DNA of 64,000 nucleotides from Scleromatobacter sp038243995 (GCA_038243995.1 JBBRTV010000022.1:40272-104271); one strand, 5' to 3'; positions 1 to 9,304 are shown, counted from the stretch's first letter. Program-made: numbers and translations. Notes: a model not told the origin generated them from the sequence alone.

Positions 1-151
1 GTTCGGCGCACGGCCGCTGAAGCGGGCGATCCAGCAGCGCATCGAAAACCCGGTCTCGCGGCTGATCCTCGAAGGCCGCTTCGGCCCCAAGGACGTGATC
101 CCGGTGGACATGGTCGACGGCGAGTTGAGCTTCGAGCGCGTCGTTCACTGA
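1..151 (+). CDS. clpB: ClpB chaperone, C-terminal end (partial)
   Basis: Reading frame starting at base 2 encodes 49 residues, beginning FGARPLKRAIQ and ending with a TGA at 149-151. The FGARPLKR..IQ..IENP segment followed by DGELSF is typical of the C-terminal D2 small domain of ClpB/Hsp100 disaggregases, which work with DnaK to rescue aggregated proteins in the cytoplasm. Only the extreme C-terminus is in the window. ClpA or ClpC would be the alternatives, but the short tail after the arginine-finger region fits ClpB better. Confidence 0.8.
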   Translation, partial: FGARPLKRAIQQRIENPVSRLILEGRFGPKDVIPVDMVDGELSFERVVH

Positions 152-377
152 CCCTTCCTGGAGGCCTCTCCCGCGCCGCGCAGGGGCGGCCGCCGGGGCC
201 CGCGGCGGCGGCTTGCCGGCGGCCCTTGCGCGAGGGCGCCGGGCGCCTGCCCGGCGGGGAGCCCCCAAGGGGCATCGCGGATTCGTAGAATGAGCTCTCC
301 GGGTGCGTCGCCTCGAGGCACGCGCCCGGATCCGTTTCCGACACCCCGTCCCGCGCCAGTTTTCGAGATCCGCCTCC

Positions 378-2036
378 ATGCCTTCCTCGCAAGATCCCGC
401 ATTGCCCCACGACGACCGTTCCGCATCGCGCCACGCGGCGCCCGACCCGGTGGTCATCGTCGGGGCCGGCCTCGCGGGCCTGACGGTCGCCCTGCATCTC
501 GCGCGCAGTGGTCGTCGCGTCATCGTGATCGCCAAGCGCAGCCTCAGCGAAGGCGCGACCTCGTGGGCGCAGGGCGGCATCGTCGGCGTGCTCGGCTCGG
601 ACGACTCGATCGAATCGCACGTGCACGACACGCAGGACGCCGGTGCCGGACTCGTGGACGAGAACGCCGCCCGCTTCATCGCCGAAAACAGCGCGCAGGC
701 GATCGAGTGGCTCGTCGAGAACGGCGTGCCGTTTTCGCCCGATCCCGACGGCCCGCTCGGCCTGCACCTCACGCGAGAGGGCGGGCACGCCGTGCGCCGC
801 ATCGCGCATGCGGCCGACGCCACCGGGCGCGCAATCCACGAATCGCTGCTCGCCCAGGCGAAGGCCAACGACCTCATCACGCTGCGCGAGCGCTGGATCG
901 CTGTCGACCTGATCACGTCGCGCCACCTCAGGCGCGAGGAATCCCCGCGCGTCTACGGCGTCTATGCGCTCGACATCGAGAGCCGCGTCGTCGAGACGAT
1001 CGCGGCGTCGGCCGTGGTGCTCGCGACCGGCGGCGTCGGCAAGGTCTATCGCTACACCACCAATCCGGATACCTCGACGGGCGACGGCATCGCGATGGCC
1101 TGGCGCGCGGGCTGCCGGGCTGCGAACATGGAGTTCATCCAGTTCCATCCGACCTGCCTCTATCACCCGCAGGAACGCAGTTTCCTGATCAGCGAAGCCC
1201 TGCGCGGCGAAGGCGCGCTGCTGCGCCTGCCGGACGGCACGCGCTTCATGCCGGCCCACGACGAACGCGCCGAACTCGCGCCGCGCGACATCGTCGCGCG
1301 CGCCATCGACTTCGAGATGAAGAAGCACGGCATCGACCACGTGTGGCTCGACGCGACGCACCTGCCGGAGGAGTTCCTCAAGGAGCACTTCCCGACCATC
1401 CATGCACGCTGCCTGTCGCTGGGCATCGACATCGCGCGCCAGCCTATTCCAGTCGTTCCGGCCGCGCATTACACCTGCGGCGGCATGGTCACCGATCTGC
1501 ACGGCCGCGCCGACCTGCCGGGGCTGTACGGCGTCGGCGAGACGACGTACACCGGCCTGCACGGCGCCAACCGGCTGGCCAGCAACTCGCTGCTCGAGTG
1601 CGTCGTCATCGGCCGCACCTGCGCCGATGCGATCCTCGCGGAAGACGCGCAGGCGCCCGAGCGCCTGCCCGAATGGGACGAGAGCCAGGTCGACGACGCC
1701 GACGAGCAGGTCGTCATCGCCCACAACTGGGACGAGCTGCGCCTGCTCATGTGGAATTACGTCGGCATCGTCCGCACGACGAAGCGGCTGGAGCGCGCGC
1801 TGCACCGCATCGAGCTGCTCAAGGCCGAGATCGACGAGTACTACGCCCACTTCCGCGTCACGCGCGACCTGCTCGAACTGCGCAACCTGGTCGTCTGCGC
1901 CGAGCTCATCGTGCGCTCGGCCCTGAATCGGCACGAGAGCCGCGGGTTGCACTTCAGCCGGGATTTCCCGCGCACGCTGCCGGTCAGCTTCCCGACGGTG
2001 CTGACGCGGCCGGCGACGTCGAGAACGCCGATCTGA
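378..2036 (+). CDS. nadB: L-aspartate oxidase NadB
   Basis: 552-aa flavoprotein that oxidises L-aspartate to iminoaspartate, the first step of de novo NAD synthesis; NadA uses the product. The N-terminal dinucleotide-binding motif VVIVGAGLAGLTVALHLA lies near residues 24-41. It is followed by SEGATSWAQGG, typical of NadB and fumarate-reductase-type FAD proteins, and by the ANRLASNSLLEC motif near the C-terminal side of the FAD domain. Length is close to E. coli NadB (540 aa). An upstream in-frame ATG at 303 would add an arginine-rich stretch unlike the family, so the ATG at 378 is preferred. nadA and nadC lie nearby on the opposite strand rather than in the same operon. Confidence 0.95.
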   Translation: MPSSQDPALPHDDRSASRHAAPDPVVIVGAGLAGLTVALHLARSGRRVIVIAKRSLSEGATSWAQGGIVGVLGSDDSIESHVHDTQDAGAGLVDENAARFIAENSAQAIEWLVENGVPFSPDPDGPLGLHLTREGGHAVRRIAHAADATGRAIHESLLAQAKANDLITLRERWIAVDLITSRHLRREESPRVYGVYALDIESRVVETIAASAVVLATGGVGKVYRYTTNPDTSTGDGIAMAWRAGCRAANMEFIQFHPTCLYHPQERSFLISEALRGEGALLRLPDGTRFMPAHDERAELAPRDIVARAIDFEMKKHGIDHVWLDATHLPEEFLKEHFPTIHARCLSLGIDIARQPIPVVPAAHYTCGGMVTDLHGRADLPGLYGVGETTYTGLHGANRLASNSLLECVVIGRTCADAILAEDAQAPERLPEWDESQVDDADEQVVIAHNWDELRLLMWNYVGIVRTTKRLERALHRIELLKAEIDEYYAHFRVTRDLLELRNLVVCAELIVRSALNRHESRGLHFSRDFPRTLPVSFPTVLTRPATSRTPI

Positions 2037-2043
2037 CTGCGTT

Positions 2044-2065
2044 GCCGGGATCGCCTGATCCCGGC
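2044..2065. terminator. hairpin between convergent nadB and comFB-like gene
   Basis: Perfect 9-bp inverted repeat GCCGGGATC / GATCCCGGC with a 4-base loop, lying just past the nadB stop and before the stop of the facing gene. There is no clear U-tract on either strand, so it may stop transcription from both sides weakly or act as a Rho-associated structure. Confidence 0.5.
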
Positions 2066-2078
2066 GTGCACGTATCGT

Positions 2079-2363
2079 TCAGGCCCGCGCCCGCATTGCG
2101 TTGCGCGCCTGCACGAATCCGAACGCGAACTCGACCGCCTCGGAGATGGAGCGCTCCGACTCCGTGCGTTCGCGATCCGTCTGGAAGAACGCGAAGTCGA
2201 CGTCATGGCGGATGTAGCGCGGCGGCAGCCGGTTCAGCGCGACGCAGGCGATGTCCGCGAGCATGTCCGGATTCGCCTTGACGTGCGGGAAGTGATCCGC
2301 CATCTCGTTGACGGTCGCGAAGACGGCCTTTTCGTGGTTGTTGTGGATCGATCCGATGTCCAT
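2079..2363 (-). CDS. ComFB-family protein
   Basis: 94-aa small protein. Features such as IHNNHEKAVFATVNEM near the N-terminus, then D..CVALNRLPPRYIRHDVD and a final hydrophilic tail, match the late competence development protein ComFB family, which is widespread outside competence operons; in cyanobacteria ComFB relatives bind cyclic di-nucleotides. The ATG at 2363 is chosen because the longer reading frame begins with arginine-rich sequence unlike the family. It stands alone, facing nadB, with no obvious operon partner. Function here is unknown; the family call is fairly firm. Confidence 0.75.
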   Translation of the reverse strand: MDIGSIHNNHEKAVFATVNEMADHFPHVKANPDMLADIACVALNRLPPRYIRHDVDFAFFQTDRERTESERSISEAVEFAFGFVQARNAMRARA

Positions 2364-2511
2364 GGCGGTTCCCGAAAGAGCTGGTTTGCCGGCACGCTGG
2401 TGCCTGGCTAGCCGCCGAGTTTGCCGCGCCGGCCGGCGACCGTGTGCCACAAGTGTGCGACTTAGTGCCGCTTGTCGGCAACCGGCGAGGGGCGCGTGGC
2501 GGCGCGCTCGT

Positions 2512-3681
2512 TCACTCGCTCAGGAAGTAGAGGCCGGCCACGACGGGCAGTGCCGTCCCGATCGCGGAGGCCAGTCCCCAGCCGCCCTGCGCGAACGCCC
2601 AGCCGCCGACGGCGGAGCCGGCGGCGCCGCCGAGGAAGAAGATCGTCATGTACAGGCCGTTGAAGCGCGACCGGTATTCGGCGCCGAGCGCGAAGATCGC
2701 GCGCTGGCTCAAGGCCATGTTGGCCGAGACTCCGAAATCAAGCAGGATCGCGGCGGCCACGAGCAAGCCCAGCGACAGGGCCGAGCCGGGGGGTGCGAGG
2801 TGCGTCAGCAGGAATGCGACGACCACGCACGCCATCGCGGCGCCGGTGGCCGGACGCGTCCAGCCGCGGTCGGCGACGCGTCCCGCGATCGGCGCGGCGA
2901 TCGCGCCGGCGACGCCGGCGAGCGCGAACAGCGCGATCCCGCCCTGGCTCAGGCCGAACACGGGCCCGGCAAGCAGGAGCGGCGTGGTGGTCCAGAACAG
3001 GCTGAACGCCGCGAACATGCAGGCGTGGTAGACCGAACGCCGGCGCAGCACGGGCGTGGTGCGCAGCAGGTGGGCCATCGAGCCGAGCAATTCGCCGTAG
3101 CGCAGGCTCGCGGCGGGGACGCGCGGCGGCAGCGTGCGCCAGAGCACCGCGGCGACGACGATCATCAGCCCCGCGGAGAGCTTGAAAGGCATCGTCCACG
3201 ACGACAGTTGCGCGACGGAGCTGGCGACCGGGCGCGCGAGCATGATGCCCAGCATCAGGCCGGCCATCACGTTGCCGACGACGCGGCCGCGCTGTGCCGC
3301 GGGCGCCATGTGGGCGGCGTACGGCACCAGGACCTGCACCGCGACGCTGCTGATGCCGATGAGCAGCGCGGACAGCAGGAAGGCGACCGCTTGCGTGGAG
3401 AGCGCGGCACCGAGGAGCGCGAGGGCGGACAGCCCCAGCAGCACCAGCACCAGCCGCCGATTTTCGACCAGATCGCCCAGCGGGACGACGAGGAACAGGC
3501 CGAGGCCGTAGCCGAGCTGCGTGAGGGTCACGATCAGCCCGGCCGTGCCCGCATGCATGCCGAGGGCCAGGCTGATCGGCCCGGCGAGCGGCTGCGCATA
3601 GTAGATATTGGCGACCACGAGCCCGCACGCGCTGGCGATCAACAGCGTGAGCCAGGTGGACAGCCCCTGGCCCTCGCGCAT
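2512..3681 (-). CDS. MFS transporter
   Basis: 389-aa very hydrophobic protein with about 12 predicted membrane helices, typical of the major facilitator superfamily. The first helix (LTLLIASACGLVVANIYYAQ) followed by PLAGPISLALG is the signature of the YbjJ/YgaY-like drug or metabolite MFS group. The loop containing PLGDLVENRRLVLVLLG between helices 2 and 3 is the usual MFS motif A position. It starts 35 bases after the nadC stop on the same strand and may be co-transcribed with nadA-nadC. A substrate related to pyridine nucleotide metabolism is possible from context only; the sequence does not show it. Confidence 0.85.
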   Translation of the reverse strand: MREGQGLSTWLTLLIASACGLVVANIYYAQPLAGPISLALGMHAGTAGLIVTLTQLGYGLGLFLVVPLGDLVENRRLVLVLLGLSALALLGAALSTQAVAFLLSALLIGISSVAVQVLVPYAAHMAPAAQRGRVVGNVMAGLMLGIMLARPVASSVAQLSSWTMPFKLSAGLMIVVAAVLWRTLPPRVPAASLRYGELLGSMAHLLRTTPVLRRRSVYHACMFAAFSLFWTTTPLLLAGPVFGLSQGGIALFALAGVAGAIAAPIAGRVADRGWTRPATGAAMACVVVAFLLTHLAPPGSALSLGLLVAAAILLDFGVSANMALSQRAIFALGAEYRSRFNGLYMTIFFLGGAAGSAVGGWAFAQGGWGLASAIGTALPVVAGLYFLSE

Positions 3682-3716
3682 CGGCGCGCCGCCGATGGCC
3701 GCGTGCGGGACGGCGC

Positions 3717-4589
3717 TCAAGCGGCGCTGCCGATGACCCGCATCGAGAAATCGATCGCCAGGACGTCTTTGGTGAGCTTGCCCACCGAGATCCGGTCGAC
3801 GCCGGTCGCGGCGATGTCGCGCAGGCCCGCCAGCGTGACGCCCCCCGAGACCTCGAGCGTCGCGCCGCCGTTGGCGATCGTCACGGCTTCGCGCATGTCG
3901 GCGAGCGTGAAGTTGTCGAGCAGCACGCTCGTCGCGCCCGCCGCCAGGGCCTCGCGCAATTGGGCGAGCGTTTCGACCTCGATCTGGATATCGACGCCGG
4001 CGTTGAGCGCGTGCGCCTGCGCCATGACCCGGGCGATGCCGCCCGCCGCGGCGATGTGGTTTTCCTTGATGAGGATGCCGCTCCACAGCGCCAGGCGCTG
4101 GTTGCGGCCACCGCCGACGCGCACGGCGTATTTCTGCGCCTGGCGCAGGCCGGGCAGGGTCTTGCGGGTGTCGAGCACCGCGCAGCCGCGCGGGCTCGTC
4201 GCGGCGCCTTCGATCGCGTCGACGTGGCGGCGCGTGATCGTGGCCGTGGCGGACAGCAATTGCAGGAAGTTCAGCGCCGGCCGTTCGGCGGACAGCAGCG
4301 CCCGCGCGTTCGCTTCGATCAGGCAGACAATGGTGTCGGCACTCATGGTCGCGCCCTCGTTGTACTTCCAGTCGATGCGACACGTCGGATCGAGCGTGTT
4401 GAGGCAGGCGCAGAACCAGTCGCGGCCGCACAGCACGCCGGACTCGCGCACGCGCACCGACGCCTGGACGCGCCGGTCGGCGGGGATCAGCATGCCCGTC
4501 CAGTCGGCGCGGCCGATGTCTTCGAACAGCGCGTCGCGCACGTTGCGCGCGCGCGCCTCGGCCAGGGTTTCGTCGTGATCGAACATCAT
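3717..4589 (-). CDS. nadC: nicotinate-nucleotide pyrophosphorylase (carboxylating) NadC
   Basis: 290-aa enzyme converting quinolinate and PRPP to nicotinate mononucleotide with release of CO2, the third step of NAD synthesis. Recognisable blocks are ALNFLQLLSATAT, the DTRKTLPGLRQAQKYAV substrate-binding segment, the GILIKENHI motif and the C-terminal EVSGGVTLAGLRDIA barrel end. Length matches E. coli NadC (297 aa). Two adjacent ATG codons begin the gene at 4589 and 4586, and the start overlaps the nadA TGA (4586-4588), indicating translational coupling within a nadA-nadC operon. Confidence 0.95.
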   Translation of the reverse strand: MMFDHDETLAEARARNVRDALFEDIGRADWTGMLIPADRRVQASVRVRESGVLCGRDWFCACLNTLDPTCRIDWKYNEGATMSADTIVCLIEANARALLSAERPALNFLQLLSATATITRRHVDAIEGAATSPRGCAVLDTRKTLPGLRQAQKYAVRVGGGRNQRLALWSGILIKENHIAAAGGIARVMAQAHALNAGVDIQIEVETLAQLREALAAGATSVLLDNFTLADMREAVTIANGGATLEVSGGVTLAGLRDIAATGVDRISVGKLTKDVLAIDFSMRVIGSAA

Positions 4590-5731
4590 GCGGCTCCGAT
4601 TCCCGGCACCAGGCCGCTGTCTCGTGACATCAGGGGGGTGTTCGCGGCCCGGGCAGGCTGGGCGGTGGCCGCCGGATTGGCGGCGACGAAGTCGAGCATG
4701 CGCTGGATGCAGCCCAGGGCCTCGCGCCGGACTGGCTCGTCGACCGCGACGACGCCGCTGCCGTCGGCCATGCAATCGACGAGGCCCTGCAGGCTGTTCA
4801 TCGCCATCCACGGGCAGTGCGCGCAGCTCTTGCAGGTGGCCGACCGGCCGGCCGTCGGCGCTTCGATGAGGGTCTTGCCGGGTGCCAGCTGGCGCATGCG
4901 GTGCAGGATGCCGTTGTCGGTCGCGACGATGTATTCGAGCGCCGAGCCGTTGACGACTGCATTGAGCATCTGCGACGTCGAGCCGACGACGTCGGCGAGG
5001 GCGACGACGGTCTTCGGCGACTCGGGATGCACCAGGATCATCGCGTGCGGATGCTGCTCCTTGAGCAGTTCGAGCTCCAGCCCCTTGAACTCGTCGTGCA
5101 CGATGCACGCGCCGTTCCAGAGCAGCATGTCGGCGCCGGTCTCTTCCTGGATGTAGCGGCCCAGGTGGCGATCGGGCGCCCACAGGATCTTCTTGCCCTG
5201 GCGCTTGAGGTGGTTCACGACTGCGAGGGCGCAGGAGCTCGTCACCATCCAGTCGGCGCGCGCCTTCACGGCGGCACTGGTGTTCGCGTAGACGACGACC
5301 GTGCGATCGGGGTGGGCATCGCAGAATGCGGCGAAGTCGTCGGCCGGGCAGCCCAGGTCGAGCGAGCAGGTCGCGTCGAGATCGGGCATGAGCACGCGCT
5401 TGTCGGGCGACAGGATCTTGGCGGTCTCGCCCATGAAGCGCACGCCCGCGACGACCAGCGTGCGCTGTGCCGCAGCGCGCCCGAAGCGCGCCATCTCCAG
5501 GGAGTCGGCGACGCAGCCCCCCGTTTCCAGCGCGAGATCCTGCAGGTCGCCGTCGACGTAGTAGTGCGCGACGAGCGTGGCGTCCTGGGCCTTCAGAAGT
5601 TCGGCGGCGCGGGCCTTCAGCCGGGCGCGTGCCGCGGCACCCGGCACGGGCGTCACCTTGGCCCAGGCGCGAGCGGTGCAGGTGACGCCGGCGGCGTCCT
5701 GGCGGGGATAGTCGTAGGTGGCTTGGGTCAT
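4586..5731 (-). CDS. nadA: quinolinate synthase NadA
   Basis: 381-aa iron-sulfur enzyme that condenses iminoaspartate (from NadB) with dihydroxyacetone phosphate to give quinolinate. Visible features are VAHYYVDGDLQDLALETGG, GVRFMGETAKIL, and conserved cysteines in DATCSLDLGC, NGACIVHDEF and TCKSCAHCPWM, which supply the [4Fe-4S] ligands. The ATG at 5731 is preferred over an upstream in-frame ATG at 5812, because the family begins close to here and the extra N-terminus is unlike it. First gene of a minus-strand group with nadC, whose start codon overlaps the nadA stop. No regulator site is evident upstream. Confidence 0.95.
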   Translation of the reverse strand: MTQATYDYPRQDAAGVTCTARAWAKVTPVPGAAARARLKARAAELLKAQDATLVAHYYVDGDLQDLALETGGCVADSLEMARFGRAAAQRTLVVAGVRFMGETAKILSPDKRVLMPDLDATCSLDLGCPADDFAAFCDAHPDRTVVVYANTSAAVKARADWMVTSSCALAVVNHLKRQGKKILWAPDRHLGRYIQEETGADMLLWNGACIVHDEFKGLELELLKEQHPHAMILVHPESPKTVVALADVVGSTSQMLNAVVNGSALEYIVATDNGILHRMRQLAPGKTLIEAPTAGRSATCKSCAHCPWMAMNSLQGLVDCMADGSGVVAVDEPVRREALGCIQRMLDFVAANPAATAQPARAANTPLMSRDSGLVPGIGAA

Positions 5732-5908
5732 GTCGGGGGGCCGCTCGAAGAAGCGGAGCGTCATCCTAGCCCAAGGGGAAAAGAACGTTGCTCCGCAGGG
5801 AGACCGCGGCACCGGCTTCGTGGGGATTCACATGACGGCGGTGCAGGAGGAGGAGGGCGCGCAACGCCCGGATCCCGCCTGGTGGCGGCGGCAACGGCGC
5901 CGCCGGGC

Positions 5909-6628
5909 TCAGGGGCCGACCCAGGCCTCGTAGAGACCGTTCCACACGTTGGTCACCGAACGGCTGAGCGGACGGGCGTGGATCAGCGTCGGGGGAGTGA
6001 TCCACTGGCGCGACTCGACCTGCTCCTCGAGGCCGCGATGATCGGCGCCGAGATAGAACAACCAGCGCGTGCTGGCGGAGCAAGGGAGGTTGGACAGCCT
6101 GTGCATTTCGTCGATCAGGGCGATCGCATCGCCAGACGGCATGGGGCCGATCAGCACTGCGCAGATCTGCGAGTGCGACAGCAACGCGCCGAAGACCGCG
6201 CGGCGATCGGTCGGTTTGGCGTTGCCGTGAAGACAGCGCACCAGGCGGTGCGGACCGTTGCCAGCAGGCAACAGGGTTTCGTCGACAATGGCGCGAATCT
6301 GCAGTCCGCCGCGCGAGTGGACGCGCAAACGGTCGACCGGCGTCCCGGTGGCGTCCGACAGCGCCTGCATCATGCCGTGTGCCCAGACCCCGGCCGGGTC
6401 GATCACCAGCATCGCGCTGACCTCGGGCGACGACGCCAGGTGGGCGTGCAAGGCCAGGGCGCCTTGCTCGCTTTCCGGAACTTCGACGGTGACGCCGAGC
6501 GCGCCCGCCGAGTCGAACATCGACGACGGGCCCGAGCGCACGTCGTTTCCCGGCACAGCCAATGGCGCCAGCTGCGCACGCAGCGCGCGCAACGGGGCGG
6601 GAAACGGGAGGACAGACGGTCGCAACAT
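5909..6628 (-). CDS. uncharacterised protein
   Basis: 239-aa protein starting MLRPSVLPFPAPLRALRAQ. No family is recognised with confidence. It reads as a soluble globular protein with alternating hydrophobic strands and helices (for example AMLVIDPAGVWAHGMMQAL and ICAVLIGPMPSGDAIALID), which resembles a Rossmann-like or response-regulator-like fold, but no catalytic motif stands out. A longer in-frame start at 6727 would add a serine/lysine-rich segment; the ATG at 6628 is the more conservative choice. It sits upstream of nadA on the same strand with a gap of about 180 bases, so it may or may not be co-transcribed. Confidence 0.55.
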   Translation of the reverse strand: MLRPSVLPFPAPLRALRAQLAPLAVPGNDVRSGPSSMFDSAGALGVTVEVPESEQGALALHAHLASSPEVSAMLVIDPAGVWAHGMMQALSDATGTPVDRLRVHSRGGLQIRAIVDETLLPAGNGPHRLVRCLHGNAKPTDRRAVFGALLSHSQICAVLIGPMPSGDAIALIDEMHRLSNLPCSASTRWLFYLGADHRGLEEQVESRQWITPPTLIHARPLSRSVTNVWNGLYEAWVGP

Positions 6629-6883
6629 GATGATGAAGCTTACTCTTGGAGAACTTCCAGACCGGTTGCAAGATGTTTGCGGTTGTGACTTCTTTGTCGC
6701 GGAGTGGCTTTTAGTCGACACGTTCATTCAATTCTTCGCGCCCGTTGCCGAGAGAGGCCCCCAGCGCGGCGACACGGGAATCACCAGCGGCAATCCCAGC
6801 AAGCGGTGTGCCCGCGCCCGGGCAGTGGCGGGCGTTCCGGGCGACCCAGGGCCGCACGCGCAGCTACCATCGCGGCATCACCC

Positions 6884-7093
6884 ATGAAACGCGGCCGCTT
6901 CGCTGCGGCGCCTCCCGCCATGTCCGATCCCAAATCTCGTCTCGCCGTCGCAACCGGGGCCGCCGTCCAGGCCGACCCGCCCGCGCGCCTGGCGGGCCAC
7001 GCGCTCGTGGAAGCGCTGATCGCCCAGGGTGTCGATACGGTGTTCGGCGTGCCCGGCGATGGGACATATCAACTTTGCTTCGTCATCCGCTGA
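6884..7093 (+). pseudogene. truncated 5' end of a thiamine-diphosphate enzyme gene
   Basis: The frame from ATG 6884 (or ATG 6920, MSDPKSRL) contains LAGHALVEALIAQG followed by VDTVFGVPGD. This is nearly the same as the N-terminus of the full-length enzyme at 9305-11026 (LAGHSLVEALIAQG). Homology stops abruptly at about 7059, after which unrelated sequence leads to a TGA at 7091. The two copies differ at many third codon positions, so this is not a fresh target duplication made by the nearby insertion sequence; it is the remnant of a diverged paralogue or of an earlier 5' end of the same gene. Confidence 0.65.
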
Positions 7094-7250
7094 GGCGTCT
7101 GCGACACAGTCATGCGCTCGACCAAGTTGCTTGCTCGGCCTAAGCCGCCGCTGCACTCGCCAGCGGAGTCCAGGTGATGGCTGCGAACGTCTGCCGGCGG
7201 CTAGTTGTTGTCCTTCGCGATTGGCGGACATACGGCGATCTGTCGAGCCC
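7094..7250. other. unassigned sequence between pseudogene and IS
   Basis: This stretch contains no convincing gene. It differs in base use from the flanking chromosomal genes. It starts where the homology of the truncated thiamine-diphosphate gene breaks and ends at the left inverted repeat of the IS. On the minus strand a frame ends in QTFAAITWTPLASAAAA before a stop near 7140 and may be the tail of a lost gene. It is probably debris of earlier rearrangement or insertion. Confidence 0.4.
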
Positions 7251-7265
7251 CCCGAGTTCGACACT
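7251..7265 (+). repeat. IS left terminal inverted repeat
   Basis: 15-base sequence cccgagttcgacact, exactly complementary to 9228-9242. Three additional C residues precede it, so the precise outer base is uncertain. Confidence 0.8.
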
Positions 7266-7419
7266 ACCCGCCAAGATTTCGCACTGCTGATCGGCCCATC
7301 TGCCTTTGGAATCAATCATTTGCCTCGTTCGATGGGCGCAGATGCAAAAGTCTCTGTAGTGGCACGTCGAGACTCGAATGTAGTTCGTAGTCGGGCAGAT
7401 CGCGGCTACACTGCGAGAC

Positions 7420-9177
7420 ATGTTCATCAAGGTCACCAAGTCCGGCCCGCGGCGCTATGCGCAACTCGTCGAGTCGTTCCGTAATGATGCCGGGCAGCCC
7501 CGCCAGCGCACGATCTGCACCCTCGGCCGACTGGAGTCCGGCGGCGACGTTGACGTACTGATCGCTGCGCTGCGCCGCGCTCAGGGCCACGAGGCCAGCG
7601 ACGCCGAGCCGCGCGCGAACCCCCTGGACGGGCTGCGCTTCATCGACAGCCGCAGTGCCGGCGACGTTTGGGCGTTGAGCCAACTCTGGCGCAGCTTGGG
7701 CTTCGACGACTTGGCCGGCGCCTGGCGACGCTCGAAGGTCGAACTCGACGTCCTGGCCTGCATGCGCACCATGGTGCTCAACCGCCTGTGCGATCCGGGC
7801 AGCAAGCTGGGTGTCTTGCGTTGGCTCGACACGGTGGCCTTGCCCACCGGCTTCGGCTTTGCCGAGGAGCCGCCGACGCACCAGCACTTGCTGCGCGCCA
7901 TGGACGTGCTCGATGACCACAGCGAGGCCATCGGCGAGCGGTTGGCGGGCTTGATGCGCCCGCTGATCGACCAAGACCTCTCGGTCGTGTTCTACGACCT
8001 GACCACCGTGCAGGCCGAGGGTGAATCGGTCGTCGCCGACGACGTGCGCGCCTTCGGACGCGGCAAGTCGGGTCTGGTCGAACGGCAGTTCATGCTGTCG
8101 CTGGTGCAGACCGCCGAAGGCTTGCCCATCGCCCACGAGGTGCATCCCGGCAACACGGCCGAGGCCAAGACCTTGCTGCCGATGATCACTTCGCTGTTGG
8201 CTCGCTACCCGCTCAAGCGCGTCGTGCTCATCGCCGATCGGGGGCTGCTCAGCGTGAACAACCTCGACGCGCTGGCCGCGCTGCAAGCCACGCTCAGGGC
8301 GCAGGGCCGCGACGTGGCCGTGGACTACATCCTGGCCGTTCCGGCGTCGCGCTATGGCGACTTCGCCGAGTCGCTCGGCGCCATGGCCGCGCAACAGCCC
8401 ACCAGCACCCCGTGGGTTGGCGAGACGCAATGGACAACGGCCGACGGCGGCGCAGGCCCAGCGGGCACGGCCACTCGCCGACTGGTCGTGGCTCACGACC
8501 CCGAGGCCGCAGCGCGTCGCACGCGCCAGCGTCAGGCCTCCATCGACGAGCTGATCGCGCTCGGGCAGCAATGGAGCGGCAAGCTCGACCAGCAGGATGC
8601 CGGCCAACGTGGCAAAGGCAAACCGCTGTCCGACTCCGGCGCCAAGGCCCGCTTCTATCACGCGGTCTGGGACGCCAGCCTCGGCCACGTGGTCAAGGTC
8701 GATCTGAAGGCCCAGGTGTCCACCTACACGATCGACGAGGAACGCCAGCGCTATCTCGAACTGCTCGACGGCAAGCTGCTGCTGGTGACCAACACCGACG
8801 CGCCCGCCACCGAAGTCGTGCAACGCTACAAGAGCCTGGCCGACATCGAGCGCGGCTTCCGCGTCCTGAAGTCAGACATCGAGATCGGCCCGGTGTATCA
8901 CCGGTTGCCCCGGCGCATCCGCGCTCACTCCCTGATCTGCTTCATCGCCTTGATCCTCTACCGAGTCATGCGCATGCGACTCAAGGCCAGTGGACGCGAC
9001 GAGTCGCCGACTCGCCTCCTCGAGCAACTGCGCCGTGTCCAACAGCAGACAGCGCAGACCGCCGATGGCCAAACCCTCAGCGGACTGACAGAACTCGTAC
9101 CTGCGCAGAAATCGCTCTTCGCGGCCCTCAAACTACCTCTACCTGCACCCGCCGACCTCACCAAACCCCGTTTGTAG
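7420..9177 (+). CDS. IS1634-type transposase
   Basis: 585-aa transposase of the DDE superfamily. The likely catalytic residues are the first Asp in VVFYDLTTVQ (near residue 193), the second Asp in VLIADRGLLS (near 272) and the Glu in SLADIERGFRVLKS (near 476). The last lies within the Y-(2)-R-like segment that precedes a hydrophobic C-terminal helix (LICFIALILYRVMRMR). The N-terminus (FIKVTKSGPRRYAQLVESFR) is the usual beginning of IS1634/ISH3-like transposases. The frame is intact, so the element may still be active. The gene begins 169 bases inside the left inverted repeat and ends 50 bases before the right one. Confidence 0.93.
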   Translation: MFIKVTKSGPRRYAQLVESFRNDAGQPRQRTICTLGRLESGGDVDVLIAALRRAQGHEASDAEPRANPLDGLRFIDSRSAGDVWALSQLWRSLGFDDLAGAWRRSKVELDVLACMRTMVLNRLCDPGSKLGVLRWLDTVALPTGFGFAEEPPTHQHLLRAMDVLDDHSEAIGERLAGLMRPLIDQDLSVVFYDLTTVQAEGESVVADDVRAFGRGKSGLVERQFMLSLVQTAEGLPIAHEVHPGNTAEAKTLLPMITSLLARYPLKRVVLIADRGLLSVNNLDALAALQATLRAQGRDVAVDYILAVPASRYGDFAESLGAMAAQQPTSTPWVGETQWTTADGGAGPAGTATRRLVVAHDPEAAARRTRQRQASIDELIALGQQWSGKLDQQDAGQRGKGKPLSDSGAKARFYHAVWDASLGHVVKVDLKAQVSTYTIDEERQRYLELLDGKLLLVTNTDAPATEVVQRYKSLADIERGFRVLKSDIEIGPVYHRLPRRIRAHSLICFIALILYRVMRMRLKASGRDESPTRLLEQLRRVQQQTAQTADGQTLSGLTELVPAQKSLFAALKLPLPAPADLTKPRL

Positions 9178-9227
9178 TCTGCGCTTTTGAACCTGGTTCT
9201 ACACGAATCAATAGCTTACGCGCCGCA

Positions 9228-9242
9228 AGTGTCGAACTCGGG
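9228..9242 (-). repeat. IS right terminal inverted repeat
   Basis: Reverse complement of the left terminal repeat over all 15 bases. It lies 51 bases after the transposase stop codon. Confidence 0.8.
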
Positions 9243-9304
9243 CATCCAGTGCGAACGTGTGACCGGGCGTCTGATGTGGACACGGTAGCCGCTACAGTCT
9301 GCTC

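Larger units (their letters stand above)
7251..9242 (+). mobile_element. IS1634-family insertion sequence
   Basis: About 1.99 kb bounded by a perfect 15-bp terminal inverted repeat (cccgagttcgacact at 7251-7265 and its complement at 9228-9242), enclosing one long DDE transposase gene. Size, single large transposase and transposase motifs fit the IS1634 branch of the IS4-like elements. I see no clear target duplication directly outside the repeats. Known IS1634 elements can make long variable duplications, so a search over several hundred flanking bases is needed. The element lies between a truncated and an intact thiamine-diphosphate enzyme gene. Confidence 0.85.

Noticed and set aside
2308..4578. 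756-codon plus-strand frame over MFS transporter and nadC
   Set aside because: Antisense shadow with Arg/Gln/Ala bias; both minus-strand genes are confidently identified.
7312..8823. 503-codon minus-strand frame in the IS
   Set aside because: It is the complement of the transposase gene with low-complexity His/Gln/Val sequence. The transposase frame carries the DDE motifs.
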